The notes under the pieces: model-generated
Database searches by the model: none
Seen by the model: the letters and a program-made list of their open reading frames with translations, nothing else
What the model was told of the DNA's origin: nothing
Position numbers and translations under genes: made by a program
Shown: positions 1 through 12,662 of the stretch, piece by piece
How positions within the stretch are numbered: position 1 is the stretch's first letter
How the letters are laid out: the number at the start of each line of letters is the position of its first letter
Origin: an uncultured delta proteobacterium
GTDB lineage: Bacteria > Desulfobacterota > WTBG01 > CAIYCZ01 > CAIRTM01
Direction: 5' to 3'
DNA length: 47,637 nt
Assembly (NCBI GenBank): GCA_903881505.1
Contig: CAIRTM010000060.1
Coordinates: forward strand, 1 to 47,637

Positions 1-1
1 A

Positions 2-670
2 CTGTTCGGATGCGAGAGACCCCTGCTGCGGGTCAGCGGCCTGCCCGAGGAGGACTGGAACAAAAAGTGGAAATCATTTTTTCAGCCGATCAGCGTCACC
101 GAGCGCCTGGTGATCAAGCCCTCGTGGTGCGACTATCATGCCCGGCCGGGCGAAGTGATCGTCGAGCTTGACCCCGGCATGGCCTTCGGCACAGGCACGC
201 ACCCCTCAACCCGCATGTGCCTGAGCGCCATTGACGAGCTTGTGCAGACTCTCCCGCCCGGAGCGCGCATGCTTGATGTGGGAACCGGCTCGGGCATCCT
301 GGCGATTGCGGCCGCGAAACTTGGCCTGAGCGGCATCGTCGCAACCGATATCGACCATGCGGCCCTGCGGTGCGCGCACAGGAATGCTGAAAACAACCTG
401 GTCGCGGACCGGATCGCTTTCAGCACGGATCCGCTCGGAAAGGTTGCGGGCGTTTTTGCATTGGTTGCTGCCAATATCCTGCCGCACATTCTGATTGATT
501 TGAGAAACGCGCTTGTGGAACATGCGGCTGAAAAGGGCTATGTCGTCCTGTCGGGGATTCTGACTGACAAAGTCCCGGCTGTTCAGGCGGCGTTTGAAGA
601 AAAGCTGAGTTTTGTGCGCCGGTTCGACGATGAGGAATGGAGCTGCCTGGTATTCGGCAAGAGCGCATAG
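2..670 (+). CDS. prmA: Ribosomal protein L11 methyltransferase PrmA (5' truncated by window edge)
   Basis: The reading frame is open from base 2, so the N-terminus lies outside the window; 222 residues are visible. PrmA is a cytosolic SAM-dependent enzyme that trimethylates lysines and the N-terminus of ribosomal protein L11. The visible part starts just before the typical linker (EDWNKKWKSFFQPI, then LVIKPSW). It continues with the family signature LDPGMAFGTGTHPST, the SAM-binding glycine loop LDVGTGSGILAIAA, and an AANILPHIL motif equivalent to the usual N-[IV]-L catalytic region. A GTG at 110 is only an internal valine, because the homologous sequence continues upstream of it. The gene is followed by a 364-base gap holding a REP-like palindrome pair. 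Confidence 0.95.
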   Translation: MFGCERPLLRVSGLPEEDWNKKWKSFFQPISVTERLVIKPSWCDYHARPGEVIVELDPGMAFGTGTHPSTRMCLSAIDELVQTLPPGARMLDVGTGSGILAIAAAKLGLSGIVATDIDHAALRCAHRNAENNLVADRIAFSTDPLGKVAGVFALVAANILPHILIDLRNALVEHAAEKGYVVLSGILTDKVPAVQAAFEEKLSFVRRFDDEEWSCLVFGKSA

Positions 671-763
671 CAGGCTGTTGAACAGGCCCTTCATCCGAAG
701 CAGGCCCCCAGCGCCCGTCGTTCCAGGGAATTTTCCTTTTTATTGCAGCCCTTGTAAAAATAA

Positions 764-802
764 AACCCGTTCATGGTGAGTTTGTCGAACCATGAACGGG
801 TT
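764..802. repeat. REP-like perfect palindrome
   Basis: Arms AACCCGTTCATGGT (764-777) and ACCATGAACGGGTT (789-802) pair perfectly over 14 bp around an 11-base loop GAGTTTGTCGA. The loop core GAGTTTGTC resembles the GAGCCTGTC core of extragenic palindromes that I recall as recurring in many bacterial genomes. It lies between prmA and hndA. It could act as a transcript-stabilising hairpin or a weak terminator, but no T-run follows it. Confidence 0.75.
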
Positions 803-822
803 GCACACCGGTTACGCAGCTT

Positions 823-853
823 GTTCGTCCTTAGACAGGCTCAGGGAGAACGG
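823..853. repeat. Second, degenerate REP-like element in opposite orientation
   Basis: The stretch reads GTTCGTCC, then TTAGACAGGCTCA, then GGGAGAAC. The outer arms pair imperfectly. The core GACAGGCTC is the reverse complement of GAGCCTGTC, which differs from the first element's loop core GAGTTTGTC at two positions. The two elements therefore form an inverted pair about 20 bases apart, as in composite REP (BIME-like) units. Confidence 0.6.
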
Positions 854-948
854 TCAATGTTTTCAGGCTACAGTATTTTGAAAATTTCTCTATCGCGCGC
901 TGATTCAATTTTTGAACATTTATTAACAGCCGTCCGAGTGCTTTTTGC

Positions 949-978
949 TTGTAATTACCCCCGCAGCAGCGGTATACT
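949..978 (+). promoter_or_regulatory. Possible sigma-70-type promoter for hndABCD
   Basis: TTGTAA (949-954), an 18-base spacer and TATACT (973-978) lie about 57 bases before the hndA start, in an AT-richer stretch. The -10 box is good and the -35 box is weak. The match is by eye only. Confidence 0.4.
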
Positions 979-1034
979 GTTTATCCCCTGAGTAATTCCT
1001 AAAGTACGCAGTTACCAATGGAGGTTTTCCCTCG

Positions 1035-1505
1035 ATGGAAGCAGTCAGCCTGGAGCGCGCCGAATCGATCGTCGCGAAATGGAAGAACAAAAAAGGCAAC
1101 CTGATCATGATCCTGCATGATGTGCAGGACGCCTTCGGCTACATCCCCGAGCATGTCGCCCGCCGCATTTCACGCCTGCTCGACATACCGCTGGCGCGCA
1201 TTTATGAAGTACTCACCTTCTACCACTATTTCAAGCTCAACCAGCCCGGCAAATATAAAATTGCGGTCTGCATGGGAACGGCCTGCTACCTGAAGGGCAG
1301 CCCGGAAATACTGGAGGAGTTGAAAACAATTCTGCATGTCGAAGAGGGCGCTACGACCTCTGACGGTCTTTTCTATATCGAATGCGTGCGCTGCCTGGGC
1401 TGCTGCGGGCTGGCCCCGGTCATGGCGGTTAACGGCACAATTTACGGCAACCTGAAAAAGGGCGATGTGGTTGACATTATCTCCCGGTATTCGAAGGAAG
1501 GGTGA
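1035..1505 (+). CDS. hndA: NADH-linked [FeFe]-hydrogenase subunit, NuoE-like [2Fe-2S] protein (HndA/HydC type)
   Basis: This 156-residue protein is the NuoE/24-kDa-type [2Fe-2S] subunit of a soluble NAD-linked hydrogenase. It has a helical N-terminal half followed by a thioredoxin-like ferredoxin domain. The four expected ligands are C79 and C84 (CMGTAC, spacing x4) and C120 and C124 (CLGCC, spacing x3). The start is ATG 1035 with TGGAGG 10 bases upstream. The next gene starts within a few bases of the stop, so the four genes form an operon. In this family the subunit relays electrons with the flavin subunit HndC. The neighbours HndB, HndC and HndD identify it as a hydrogenase part, not complex I. 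Confidence 0.93.
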   Translation: MEAVSLERAESIVAKWKNKKGNLIMILHDVQDAFGYIPEHVARRISRLLDIPLARIYEVLTFYHYFKLNQPGKYKIAVCMGTACYLKGSPEILEELKTILHVEEGATTSDGLFYIECVRCLGCCGLAPVMAVNGTIYGNLKKGDVVDIISRYSKEG

Positions 1506-1510
1506 TCGGC

Positions 1511-1873
1511 ATGGCGGCACTCACTGGCAATGATTTTGATGCGATCAAGGCGAAAGTCCAGGGCGGCGCAAAAAACTGGATCAAGGTCGGCATGAGCACC
1601 TGCGGGATCGCCGCGGGCGCCGGCAAAACATACCGCGTTCTCGAGGATGAGCTCAGCAAACAGGGCCACCCGGTCAGCCTGCTCACCTGCGGCTGCCTCG
1701 GCATGTGCTACGCTGAGCCGCTGGTCGAGGTGTGCATCGAGGGCCTGCCCCGGGTCGTGTACTGCAGGGTGAGCGAGGAGTGCGCCCGGGAGATCGTGCG
1801 CGGGCATGTCATGGGCAGGAAACTGCTGCAGGACTACATACTGGCCATGCATTACGAGGAAGCATTTTCATGA
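1511..1873 (+). CDS. hndB: Thioredoxin-like [2Fe-2S] ferredoxin subunit of the hydrogenase (HndB type)
   Basis: This small protein (120 residues from ATG 1511) has the thioredoxin-like [2Fe-2S] ferredoxin pattern. There is one cysteine in TCGIAAGA (C31) and three in TCGCLGMC (C60, C62, C66). HndB of the Hnd hydrogenases has this layout. The ATG at 1511 is preferred because GGAAGGG (1496-1502) lies 8 bases before it; an in-frame GTG at 1502 is the alternative. The gene overlaps the start of hndC by ATGA (1870-1873), implying translational coupling. It may supply the [2Fe-2S] site that the N-terminal domain of HndC has lost. Confidence 0.88.
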   Translation: MAALTGNDFDAIKAKVQGGAKNWIKVGMSTCGIAAGAGKTYRVLEDELSKQGHPVSLLTCGCLGMCYAEPLVEVCIEGLPRVVYCRVSEECAREIVRGHVMGRKLLQDYILAMHYEEAFS

Positions 1874-3612
1874 GCGAGAAAACCGTACTGTTACAGGATA
1901 CCACTGCCGGCAGCACGACCGGAACCAGCGATTTTTTCGGTGTGTTCAAGGCTGCGCTGCGCGAGAGCGACCTGGCCGATAACGTGCGCCTGGTGCGTGT
2001 GGCCGACATGGGCGTGTACAACCAGGGCGTGGTCATGACGATCCTGCCCGAGAATATTACCTACGCCAATGTCGAAGCCCATGACATCAAGCGTATCATC
2101 GGGGTAACCCTGAAGCACGGCAACCCCGTGAAGGATCTTTTGTACCAGCCCAAATTCCGCCAGATGCGCCTTGTGCTCAAGAACTGCGGCCGGCTGGATC
2201 CGGGAAGCATCGATGACTATATCGCCGCGGACGGTTACCGCGCCCTGCTGAAAGCCGTTGAACAGAAGACACCGGATGAGGTCATTGCCGAACTGAAAGC
2301 CAGCGGCCTGCGGGGCCGCGGGGGCGGCGGCTACTCAACCGGCCTGAAGTGGCAGTTCACGCGCGAGGCCGCGGGCGAACTGAAATATGTCATCTGCAAT
2401 GCCGATGAGGGCGATCCCGGCGCCTACATGGACCGCAGCGTTCTGGAAGGAAATCCGCACTCTGTCATTGAGGGCATGCTGCTGGCAGGCTATGCCATCG
2501 GATCATCGCAGGGTTTCTTCTATATTCGGGCCGAATACCCGCTTGCGATCGAGCGTGTGCAGAAAGCGCTCGACCAGGCCCGGGAGCGGGGCCTGCTGGG
2601 CAATCATATACTCGGCTCGGACTTTTCCATGGACATCGAGATCCGCCTTGGAGCCGGCGCATTCGTCTGTGGAGAGGAAACCGCGCTGATCGCCTCGATC
2701 GAAGGCAAGCGGGGCACACCCGTGCCGCGTCCTCCGTACCCTTCCGTGCGGGGCCTGTGGGGCATGCCCACCTGCATCAACAATGTTGAAACGCTTGCCA
2801 ACGTGGCCCCCATCCTTCTGCACGGCGCCGACTGGTTTGCGGGCATCGGCACGCAGACCTCCAAGGGCACGAAAGTGTTCGCCCTGACCGGCAAGGTGCG
2901 CAATTCCGGCCTGGTGGAAGTGCCCATGGGCACGACCCTGCGCGAGATCGTATTCGATATCGGCGGCGGCATCGCCTCAGGCCGGGCGTTCAAGGCCGTA
3001 CAGACCGGCGGTCCTTCCGGCGGCGTTATCCCGGAGAAATATCTGGATACGCCCGTGGATTACGACAACCTGCAGAAACTGGGCTCGATCATGGGTTCCG
3101 GCGGCATGATCGTCATGGATGAATGCGACTGCATGGTTGATATCGCCAAATTCTATATCAAGTTCTGCGTTGATGAATCCTGCGGCAAGTGCGCCCCCTG
3201 CCGTATCGGCGGCTATCAGATTCTGAATATTCTGGAGGGCATCACGCAGGGCCGCGGAACGCTGCAGGATCTCGACCGTTTGATACTGATCGCGCGGGCC
3301 ATGAAAATGGGGTCTCTGTGCGGCCTGGGACAGACCGCGGCAAACCCGGTTATTTCAACGCTGGCCTATTTCGAGGATGAGTACCGCGAGCATATCGTCA
3401 ACCGCCGCTGTCCGGCGCGCAAATGCAGGGCCCTGCTCGAGTTCAACATTATCCGTCACCTGTGCAAAAAATGCGGCCTGTGCGCCAGGGCCTGTCCGGA
3501 AAAAGCGATCACCGGGGACCGCGAACACGGCTACAGCATCGATACCGAAAAGTGCATACACTGCGGCGTGTGTTTTGATGTCTGCAAATTCAGCGCTGTT
3601 GAGAGGATTTGA
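1870..3612 (+). CDS. hndC: NADH-oxidising flavoprotein subunit of the [FeFe]-hydrogenase (HndC/NuoF-like)
   Basis: A 580-residue NuoF-type subunit that should bind FMN and NAD(H) and a [4Fe-4S] cluster. An N-terminal thioredoxin-like domain (about 1-95) precedes the NuoF core, with the nucleotide-binding GRGGGGYSTGLKW, NADEGDPGAYMDRS and an SLBB region. The NuoF cluster motif CGKCAPCR follows, and the C-terminus carries two ferredoxin-type [4Fe-4S] motifs (CKKCGLCARACP and CIHCGVCFDVC). The N-terminal domain has no cysteine: the usual cluster motif is replaced by ADMGVYNQG (45-53). The start ATG 1870 overlaps the hndB stop. The frame stays open upstream to 1732, but that part overlaps hndB and looks like a shadow. 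Confidence 0.94.
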   Translation: MSEKTVLLQDTTAGSTTGTSDFFGVFKAALRESDLADNVRLVRVADMGVYNQGVVMTILPENITYANVEAHDIKRIIGVTLKHGNPVKDLLYQPKFRQMRLVLKNCGRLDPGSIDDYIAADGYRALLKAVEQKTPDEVIAELKASGLRGRGGGGYSTGLKWQFTREAAGELKYVICNADEGDPGAYMDRSVLEGNPHSVIEGMLLAGYAIGSSQGFFYIRAEYPLAIERVQKALDQARERGLLGNHILGSDFSMDIEIRLGAGAFVCGEETALIASIEGKRGTPVPRPPYPSVRGLWGMPTCINNVETLANVAPILLHGADWFAGIGTQTSKGTKVFALTGKVRNSGLVEVPMGTTLREIVFDIGGGIASGRAFKAVQTGGPSGGVIPEKYLDTPVDYDNLQKLGSIMGSGGMIVMDECDCMVDIAKFYIKFCVDESCGKCAPCRIGGYQILNILEGITQGRGTLQDLDRLILIARAMKMGSLCGLGQTAANPVISTLAYFEDEYREHIVNRRCPARKCRALLEFNIIRHLCKKCGLCARACPEKAITGDREHGYSIDTEKCIHCGVCFDVCKFSAVERI

Positions 3613-3614
3613 GT

Positions 3615-5354
3615 ATGATACAGGCAACGATCAACCAGAAGCCGGTCACGGTGCCGGAGGGCACCTCGATCCTGCAGGCCGCCCGCCAGGTGCAGGTGAA
3701 AATTCCGACATTGTGCCATCACCCCGACCTGCCGCCCACGGCCGCCTGCGGTATCTGCATCGTGCGTATCGAGGGTACCAAAAAGATGCTGCGGGCCTGC
3801 TGCACGCCGATTGAAAACGGCATGAAAATCATCACGCATGATCCTGAGATTGTCGAGGTGCGCCGCACCGTGCTGGAGCTGATCCTGTCAAACCACCCCA
3901 ATGACTGCCTCAAGTGCGGCCGCAACCAGAGCTGCGAGCTGCAGAACCTGGCCGCTGACTTCGGCATCCGCGAAGAGCTGTTCACAAAGTTCATCGGCGG
4001 CATCCCCAAGGATGATTCCACCAACGCCTTTGTTATCGAGCCGGACAAATGCATTCACTGCGGCCGCTGCATTGAAATCTGCCAGGAGATTCAGGGGGTC
4101 TGGGCGCTTTCTTTCCTCGGCCGGGGATTCAATTCGCGCTTTGCGCCCGCGGCCGGACAGAAAGTGGGCGATTCGCCCTGTGTTGTGTGCGGCCAGTGCG
4201 CCTCGCACTGTCCCACGGGCGCCATTTTTGAAAAAGATGATACGCTCAAGGTCTGGCAGGAGCTGCAGAACCCCGACACGTTCTGTGTGGTGCAGATAGC
4301 GCCGGTCGTGCGCGTTGCCATCGGCGAGGCCTTCGGCATGCCGCCGGGAACCAATGCCACGGGCAAGCTCTACACGGTGCTGCGCCGGCTCGGTTTCAAT
4401 GCCGTGTTCGACACGTCGTTCGCCGCTGACGTGACCATCAACGAGGAGGCCACCGAGTTTGTCGAGCGTTTCGTGAACGGCAAGGGGCCGCTGCCGCTCA
4501 TTACCAGCTGCTGTCCGTCCTGGGTCATCTACCTTGAAAAACAGGTGCCCGATATGGTCGACTATTTTTCGTCCTGTAAATCGCCCCAGCAGATCAGCGG
4601 CCTGCTTACCAAGACCTATTATGCCGAAAAAATGGGCATTGACCCATCCAAAATCGTGGTCGTGTCCATCATGCCCTGCACGTCCAAGAAGACAGAGCTG
4701 ACCCGCACCGAGGAAATGTTCGCCTCCGGCTACCAGGATGTCGACTATTCCCTGACCACCCGGGAGCTGGCGCGCATGATCAAGCAGACCGGCAAGGATT
4801 TCGTGAATCTTCCCGACAGCGAGCCCGACCATATGCTTGGCGATTATACGGGCGCGGGCGTTATTTTCGGCACCACCGGCGGCGTCATGGAAGCCGCCCT
4901 GCGCAGCGCCTATTCGTTCATCACGGGCGAAAAACTGGGCGCGCTTGAATTCGAGGACATCCGCGGTCTGAAAGGCGTCAAGGAGCTGAGCGTTGAGATC
5001 GCCGGCCGCAGGGTCAATGTCGCCGTGGCGCACGGCCTGGGCAATGTGATGAGCGTGCTCAACCGGGTGCGCGAGGCACGGGCCAAGGGCGAGCCCTCGC
5101 CCTATGATTTTATCGAGGTCATGGCCTGCCCCGGCGGCTGCGCCGGTGGCGGCGGGCAGCCGTACGGCGTAACCGATGACATCCGCGCAAAACGTGCCCA
5201 GGGCCTGTATCAGGATGACCGCGACAAACAGTTCCGCCTTTCGCACGAAAACCCGTATGTACAGAAGCTCTATGCCGAATTTCTGGGTGAACCCCTGAGC
5301 CACAAGGCGCATGAGCTGCTGCATACCCATTATGTGAAGCGCATGCCCGGATAG
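3615..5354 (+). CDS. hndD: Catalytic [FeFe]-hydrogenase subunit (HndD/HydA type)
   Basis: This 579-residue subunit reversibly makes H2 at the H-cluster. In order it has a [2Fe-2S] ferredoxin domain (C34, C45, C48, C62), a His-Cys3 [4Fe-4S] motif (H94, C98, C101, C107) and two [4Fe-4S] motifs (C146-C156 and C189-C199). The H-cluster domain carries all three signatures: TSCCPSW (297-303), MPCTSKK (353-359) and MACPGGCAGGGGQP (503-516). A small-subunit-like C-terminus follows. All H-cluster cysteines are present, so it should be active. The start ATG 3615 has GAGAGGA seven bases upstream. With HndA-C it matches the NAD-linked, probably electron-bifurcating, Hnd complex. Maturases HydE, HydF and HydG are not in the window. 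Confidence 0.96.
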   Translation: MIQATINQKPVTVPEGTSILQAARQVQVKIPTLCHHPDLPPTAACGICIVRIEGTKKMLRACCTPIENGMKIITHDPEIVEVRRTVLELILSNHPNDCLKCGRNQSCELQNLAADFGIREELFTKFIGGIPKDDSTNAFVIEPDKCIHCGRCIEICQEIQGVWALSFLGRGFNSRFAPAAGQKVGDSPCVVCGQCASHCPTGAIFEKDDTLKVWQELQNPDTFCVVQIAPVVRVAIGEAFGMPPGTNATGKLYTVLRRLGFNAVFDTSFAADVTINEEATEFVERFVNGKGPLPLITSCCPSWVIYLEKQVPDMVDYFSSCKSPQQISGLLTKTYYAEKMGIDPSKIVVVSIMPCTSKKTELTRTEEMFASGYQDVDYSLTTRELARMIKQTGKDFVNLPDSEPDHMLGDYTGAGVIFGTTGGVMEAALRSAYSFITGEKLGALEFEDIRGLKGVKELSVEIAGRRVNVAVAHGLGNVMSVLNRVREARAKGEPSPYDFIEVMACPGGCAGGGGQPYGVTDDIRAKRAQGLYQDDRDKQFRLSHENPYVQKLYAEFLGEPLSHKAHELLHTHYVKRMPG

Positions 5355-5385
5355 TTCCAGATGCGCGGGGGCACCGGTCCAGTGA

Positions 5386-6015
<630 letters not shown>

Positions 6016-6018
6016 AAC

Positions 6019-6110
6019 GGAGAGATGGCCGAGTTGGCTGAAGGTGCACGACTGGAAATCGTGTGTACGTCAAAAGCGTACCGAGGGTTCGAATCCCTCT
6101 CTCTCCGCCA
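6019..6110 (+). tRNA. tRNA-Ser (anticodon GGA)
   Basis: A 92-base class II tRNA. The acceptor GGAGAGA (6019-6025) pairs with TCTCTCC (6100-6106). The D arm carries GCCGAGTTGG. The anticodon stem CACGA/TCGTG holds loop CTGGAAA with anticodon GGA. The long variable arm GTACG/CGTAC marks serine. The T arm is GAGGG-TTCGAAT-CCCTC. Discriminator G and an encoded CCA close the gene. It lies between tadA and the SRP RNA. Confidence 0.97.
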
Positions 6111-6162
6111 CGTTTTTTGCAAAAGCAAGCATACGCATTCGGCCCGTTCTGCAGCAGATGAT

Positions 6163-6262
6163 GAGCCGGATCCCAAACAACAGATGACGTGTGAACCCCG
6201 CCAGGTCCGGAAGGAAGCAACGGTAACAGGGATTTTGTGTGTTTGGTGTATCCGGCTCTTTT
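6163..6262 (+). ncRNA. ffs: Signal recognition particle RNA, small bacterial (4.5S) type
   Basis: About 100 bases. The closing stem GAGCCGGAT (6163-6171) pairs with ATCCGGCTC (6250-6258) and is followed by TTTT. The apical domain carries the conserved Ffh-binding core GTCCGGAAGGAAGCA with its GGAA tetraloop and the asymmetric internal loop. Location between tadA and dnaX is the classic one for this RNA. No Alu domain is present, so it is the short form. The ends are estimated from the closing stem. Confidence 0.95.
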
Positions 6263-6312
6263 ACGCTGCACATTTCGGATGTGCCGACTGAACTCAGGAA
6301 AGTGTTTCCATC

Positions 6313-7935
6313 ATGAGCTATCAGGTTCTGGCGCGCAAATGCCGGCCGCAGACGTTTGCGGACGTGGTCGGCCAGGAACATGTGACCCGCACGCTGAGCA
6401 ACGCCATCAGCGCAGGGCGCATAGCGCATGCCTACCTGTTTGCGGGCGAGCGCGGGGTCGGCAAAACATCGATCGCGCGTATTCTGGCCAAGGCGCTCAA
6501 CTGCCGCAGCGCTTCGGGCCCGGTGCCCGAGCCGTGCGGGCGCTGCGACTCCTGTACGGAGATTACACAGGGCGCGTCGATGGACGTCCATGAGATCGAC
6601 GGCGCTTCAAATACCGGTGTTGACGACGTGCGCGTTCTGCGCGAAAACGCCCGCTACATGCCGGTGCGCGACCGCTATAAGATATATATAATCGATGAAG
6701 TGCACATGCTCTCCAAAAACGCGTTTAACGCGCTTTTGAAAATTTTGGAAGAGCCGCCCGGCCATGTGCTGTTCATGTTTGCAACCACAGAGCCGCGCGA
6801 TATTCCGGATACGATCCTGTCGCGCTGCATCCGTTTCGATTTCCGGCGCATCGCCGCTCAGGCGATCATCAGCCATCTTTCGACGATAGCGGCTGCGGAA
6901 GGCGTTCAGGTTTCGCTCGCTGCGCTGGGCCTGATTGCGCGCGAGTCCGGTGGAAGCATGCGCGACGCCCAGACGCTGTTCGAGCGCGCCATCGCTTACT
7001 GCGGCAATCCCGTGCAGGACCAGGACCTGCGCGAAATGCTGGGCCATATCGACCGCGGCCTGCTTTACGCGGTGCTCGATCCCCTGATTTCCGGCGATGC
7101 TCCGGCCTGCATCGCGGCCCTGGCAGCCGGCTGCGATCACGGGGTTGACCCGCAGCAATACTATTATAGCCTGCTGGAGATGCTGCGTGACATGCTGCTG
7201 CACAAAACCGGCAGCCAGGAAAAAGTTGTCGATGCGGCCGAGGATGACCGTGAACGGCTGAAGTCGCTCGCCGGGCGCATCAGCGCCGAAGAACTGTTGC
7301 GCTGTTTCCGTGTTTTTTTCAATGCTGAAAACGATATCATGCGCTCAAGCTGCCCGCGCATCGCGCTTGAGCTGTGCCTGCTGGAGATGATTACTTTGAA
7401 GCAGGCAGCGCCGCTTGAAGACTTGGTCGATCGCGTCAGGGAACTGGCCGCCGGCGCTCACCGCGCAGCGGCGGCTGATGTTCCGGTGCGCTCTGTGCGG
7501 GAGTCTGCTGCACGGCCCCGGCCCGCGCAAACGGATGCGACCGGGAGCGCGCCCGTTCCACCAGTTGCCGGAGCATACGGACAGGCCGCTGACTTTATCG
7601 ATTTTGTGCGCAGCCGCAAGTACATAGCGGCGGTTACCCATCTTGAGCAGGGCATGCTTGAGCTCGACGGCGACCTTCTGCTGGTCACGGTGCCGCAGTT
7701 TCATGCTGAATGGCTGCGCTCGCAGAACGCACAGGCGCGTCTTAATGAGCTGGCAGGTGAGTTTTTCGGACGCCCGGTGCGGCTTAAGGTAGCAGAGACA
7801 GTAAAAAAGGCCTCTGCCGATGAAGCCGCTGCCCGGCGCCGTGCAGCCGAAAACAGCGCGCTGCACAATCCGCTCGTTCAGCGCGTGGTGGAGACGTTTC
7901 AGGGTAAGGTGGTTGAGGTAAAGACGAACCTGTAG
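6313..7935 (+). CDS. dnaX: DNA polymerase III subunits gamma/tau
   Basis: A 540-residue clamp-loader ATPase. The AAA+ module shows Walker A GERGVGKT (45-52), the four zinc-ligand cysteines C64, C75, C78 and C81, the Walker B/DExx motif IIDEVHML (126-133) and the SRC sensor motif in DTILSRCIRF. Domain III and a less conserved C-terminal part (from about 400) follow. I see no obvious slippery A-run for a programmed gamma frameshift, but this was not searched exhaustively. ATG 6313 is preceded by AGGAAAG. It heads the dnaX-ybaB-recR cluster. Confidence 0.95.
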   Translation: MSYQVLARKCRPQTFADVVGQEHVTRTLSNAISAGRIAHAYLFAGERGVGKTSIARILAKALNCRSASGPVPEPCGRCDSCTEITQGASMDVHEIDGASNTGVDDVRVLRENARYMPVRDRYKIYIIDEVHMLSKNAFNALLKILEEPPGHVLFMFATTEPRDIPDTILSRCIRFDFRRIAAQAIISHLSTIAAAEGVQVSLAALGLIARESGGSMRDAQTLFERAIAYCGNPVQDQDLREMLGHIDRGLLYAVLDPLISGDAPACIAALAAGCDHGVDPQQYYYSLLEMLRDMLLHKTGSQEKVVDAAEDDRERLKSLAGRISAEELLRCFRVFFNAENDIMRSSCPRIALELCLLEMITLKQAAPLEDLVDRVRELAAGAHRAAAADVPVRSVRESAARPRPAQTDATGSAPVPPVAGAYGQAADFIDFVRSRKYIAAVTHLEQGMLELDGDLLLVTVPQFHAEWLRSQNAQARLNELAGEFFGRPVRLKVAETVKKASADEAAARRRAAENSALHNPLVQRVVETFQGKVVEVKTNL

Positions 7936-8011
7936 CCGGCGGCGGCATACCCGGCTGCCTGAGCAGGATGGACCATGTGCGGCTGCGCCCGCACGGGGAG
8001 ATGCCGAGGTT

Positions 8012-8323
8012 ATGGATTTAACCGCCATGATGAAACAGGCCCGCAGGCTGCAGGAACAGGTGCAGAGCCTGCAGGAGGAGCTTGCCCGAAAAACGGTTGA
8101 GGCCGCGGCCGGGGCCGGCATGGTGCATGCGGTTGCCAACGGACGCCAGGAAATTGTGTCGGTGCGGATCGCGCCCGAGGTCGTCTCGGAGCATGACGTT
8201 GCCATGCTTGAGGATCTGGTCTGCGCGGCCGTCAATGAAGCCCTGCGCTCGGCGCGAGCGCTTATGCAGGAAGAAATGACTAAAATAACCGGCGGGATCC
8301 GTATCCCCGGCATTAACGCCTGA
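8012..8323 (+). CDS. ybaB: Nucleoid-associated protein, YbaB/EbfC family
   Basis: A 103-residue protein with the family's N-terminal helix (MKQARRLQEQVQSLQEEL), central strands (GMVHAVANGRQEIVSVRI) and C-terminal helix. YbaB dimers bind and bridge DNA. It sits between dnaX and recR, its near-universal place, 76 bases after dnaX and 10 bases before recR, and is probably co-transcribed with both. Confidence 0.94.
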   Translation: MDLTAMMKQARRLQEQVQSLQEELARKTVEAAAGAGMVHAVANGRQEIVSVRIAPEVVSEHDVAMLEDLVCAAVNEALRSARALMQEEMTKITGGIRIPGINA

Positions 8324-8333
8324 GCGCGCAGCT

Positions 8334-12503
<4,170 letters not shown>

Positions 12504-12521
12504 AGAGCAATACCGGATTGG

Positions 12522-12568
12522 TGTGCGGCATCGATCGGTCATCGGGTTGTGACTGACGATGCCGCACA
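12522..12568. repeat. Long near-perfect hairpin between the PFOR gene and hflK
   Basis: TGTGCGGCATCG (12522-12533) pairs perfectly with CGATGCCGCACA (12557-12568). Inside, after a single bulged A, TCGGTCA pairs with TGACTGA with one wobble, leaving an eight-base loop. The 19-bp stem has no T-run after it and ends 14 bases before the -35 box of the hflK promoter. It may be a REP-type element, a transcript-end stabiliser or a protein-binding site. Confidence 0.7.
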
Positions 12569-12582
12569 GCTGTTATATCTGC

Positions 12583-12611
12583 TTGACATTTCTTTGGAAA
12601 AAAAATAAAAT
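12583..12611 (+). promoter_or_regulatory. Strong sigma-70-type promoter for hflKC
   Basis: TTGACA (12583-12588), a 17-base spacer and TAAAAT (12606-12611) lie in a very A/T-rich stretch about 50 bases before the hflK start. The -35 box and spacing are consensus. Confidence 0.75.
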
Positions 12612-12662
12612 TTTTTGTTTTTGCGGTATCGTTTTAGTTCAGTATAGAGGGTGAGCGGTATA

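Noticed and set aside
773-991. A 72-codon frame between prmA and hndA
   Set aside because: It runs through the palindrome pair and the hndA promoter region; its residues VSLSNHE and LRQAQGE come from the repeat itself.
6025-6291. Open frames across tRNA-Ser and the SRP RNA
   Set aside because: The bases are explained by two structured RNAs.
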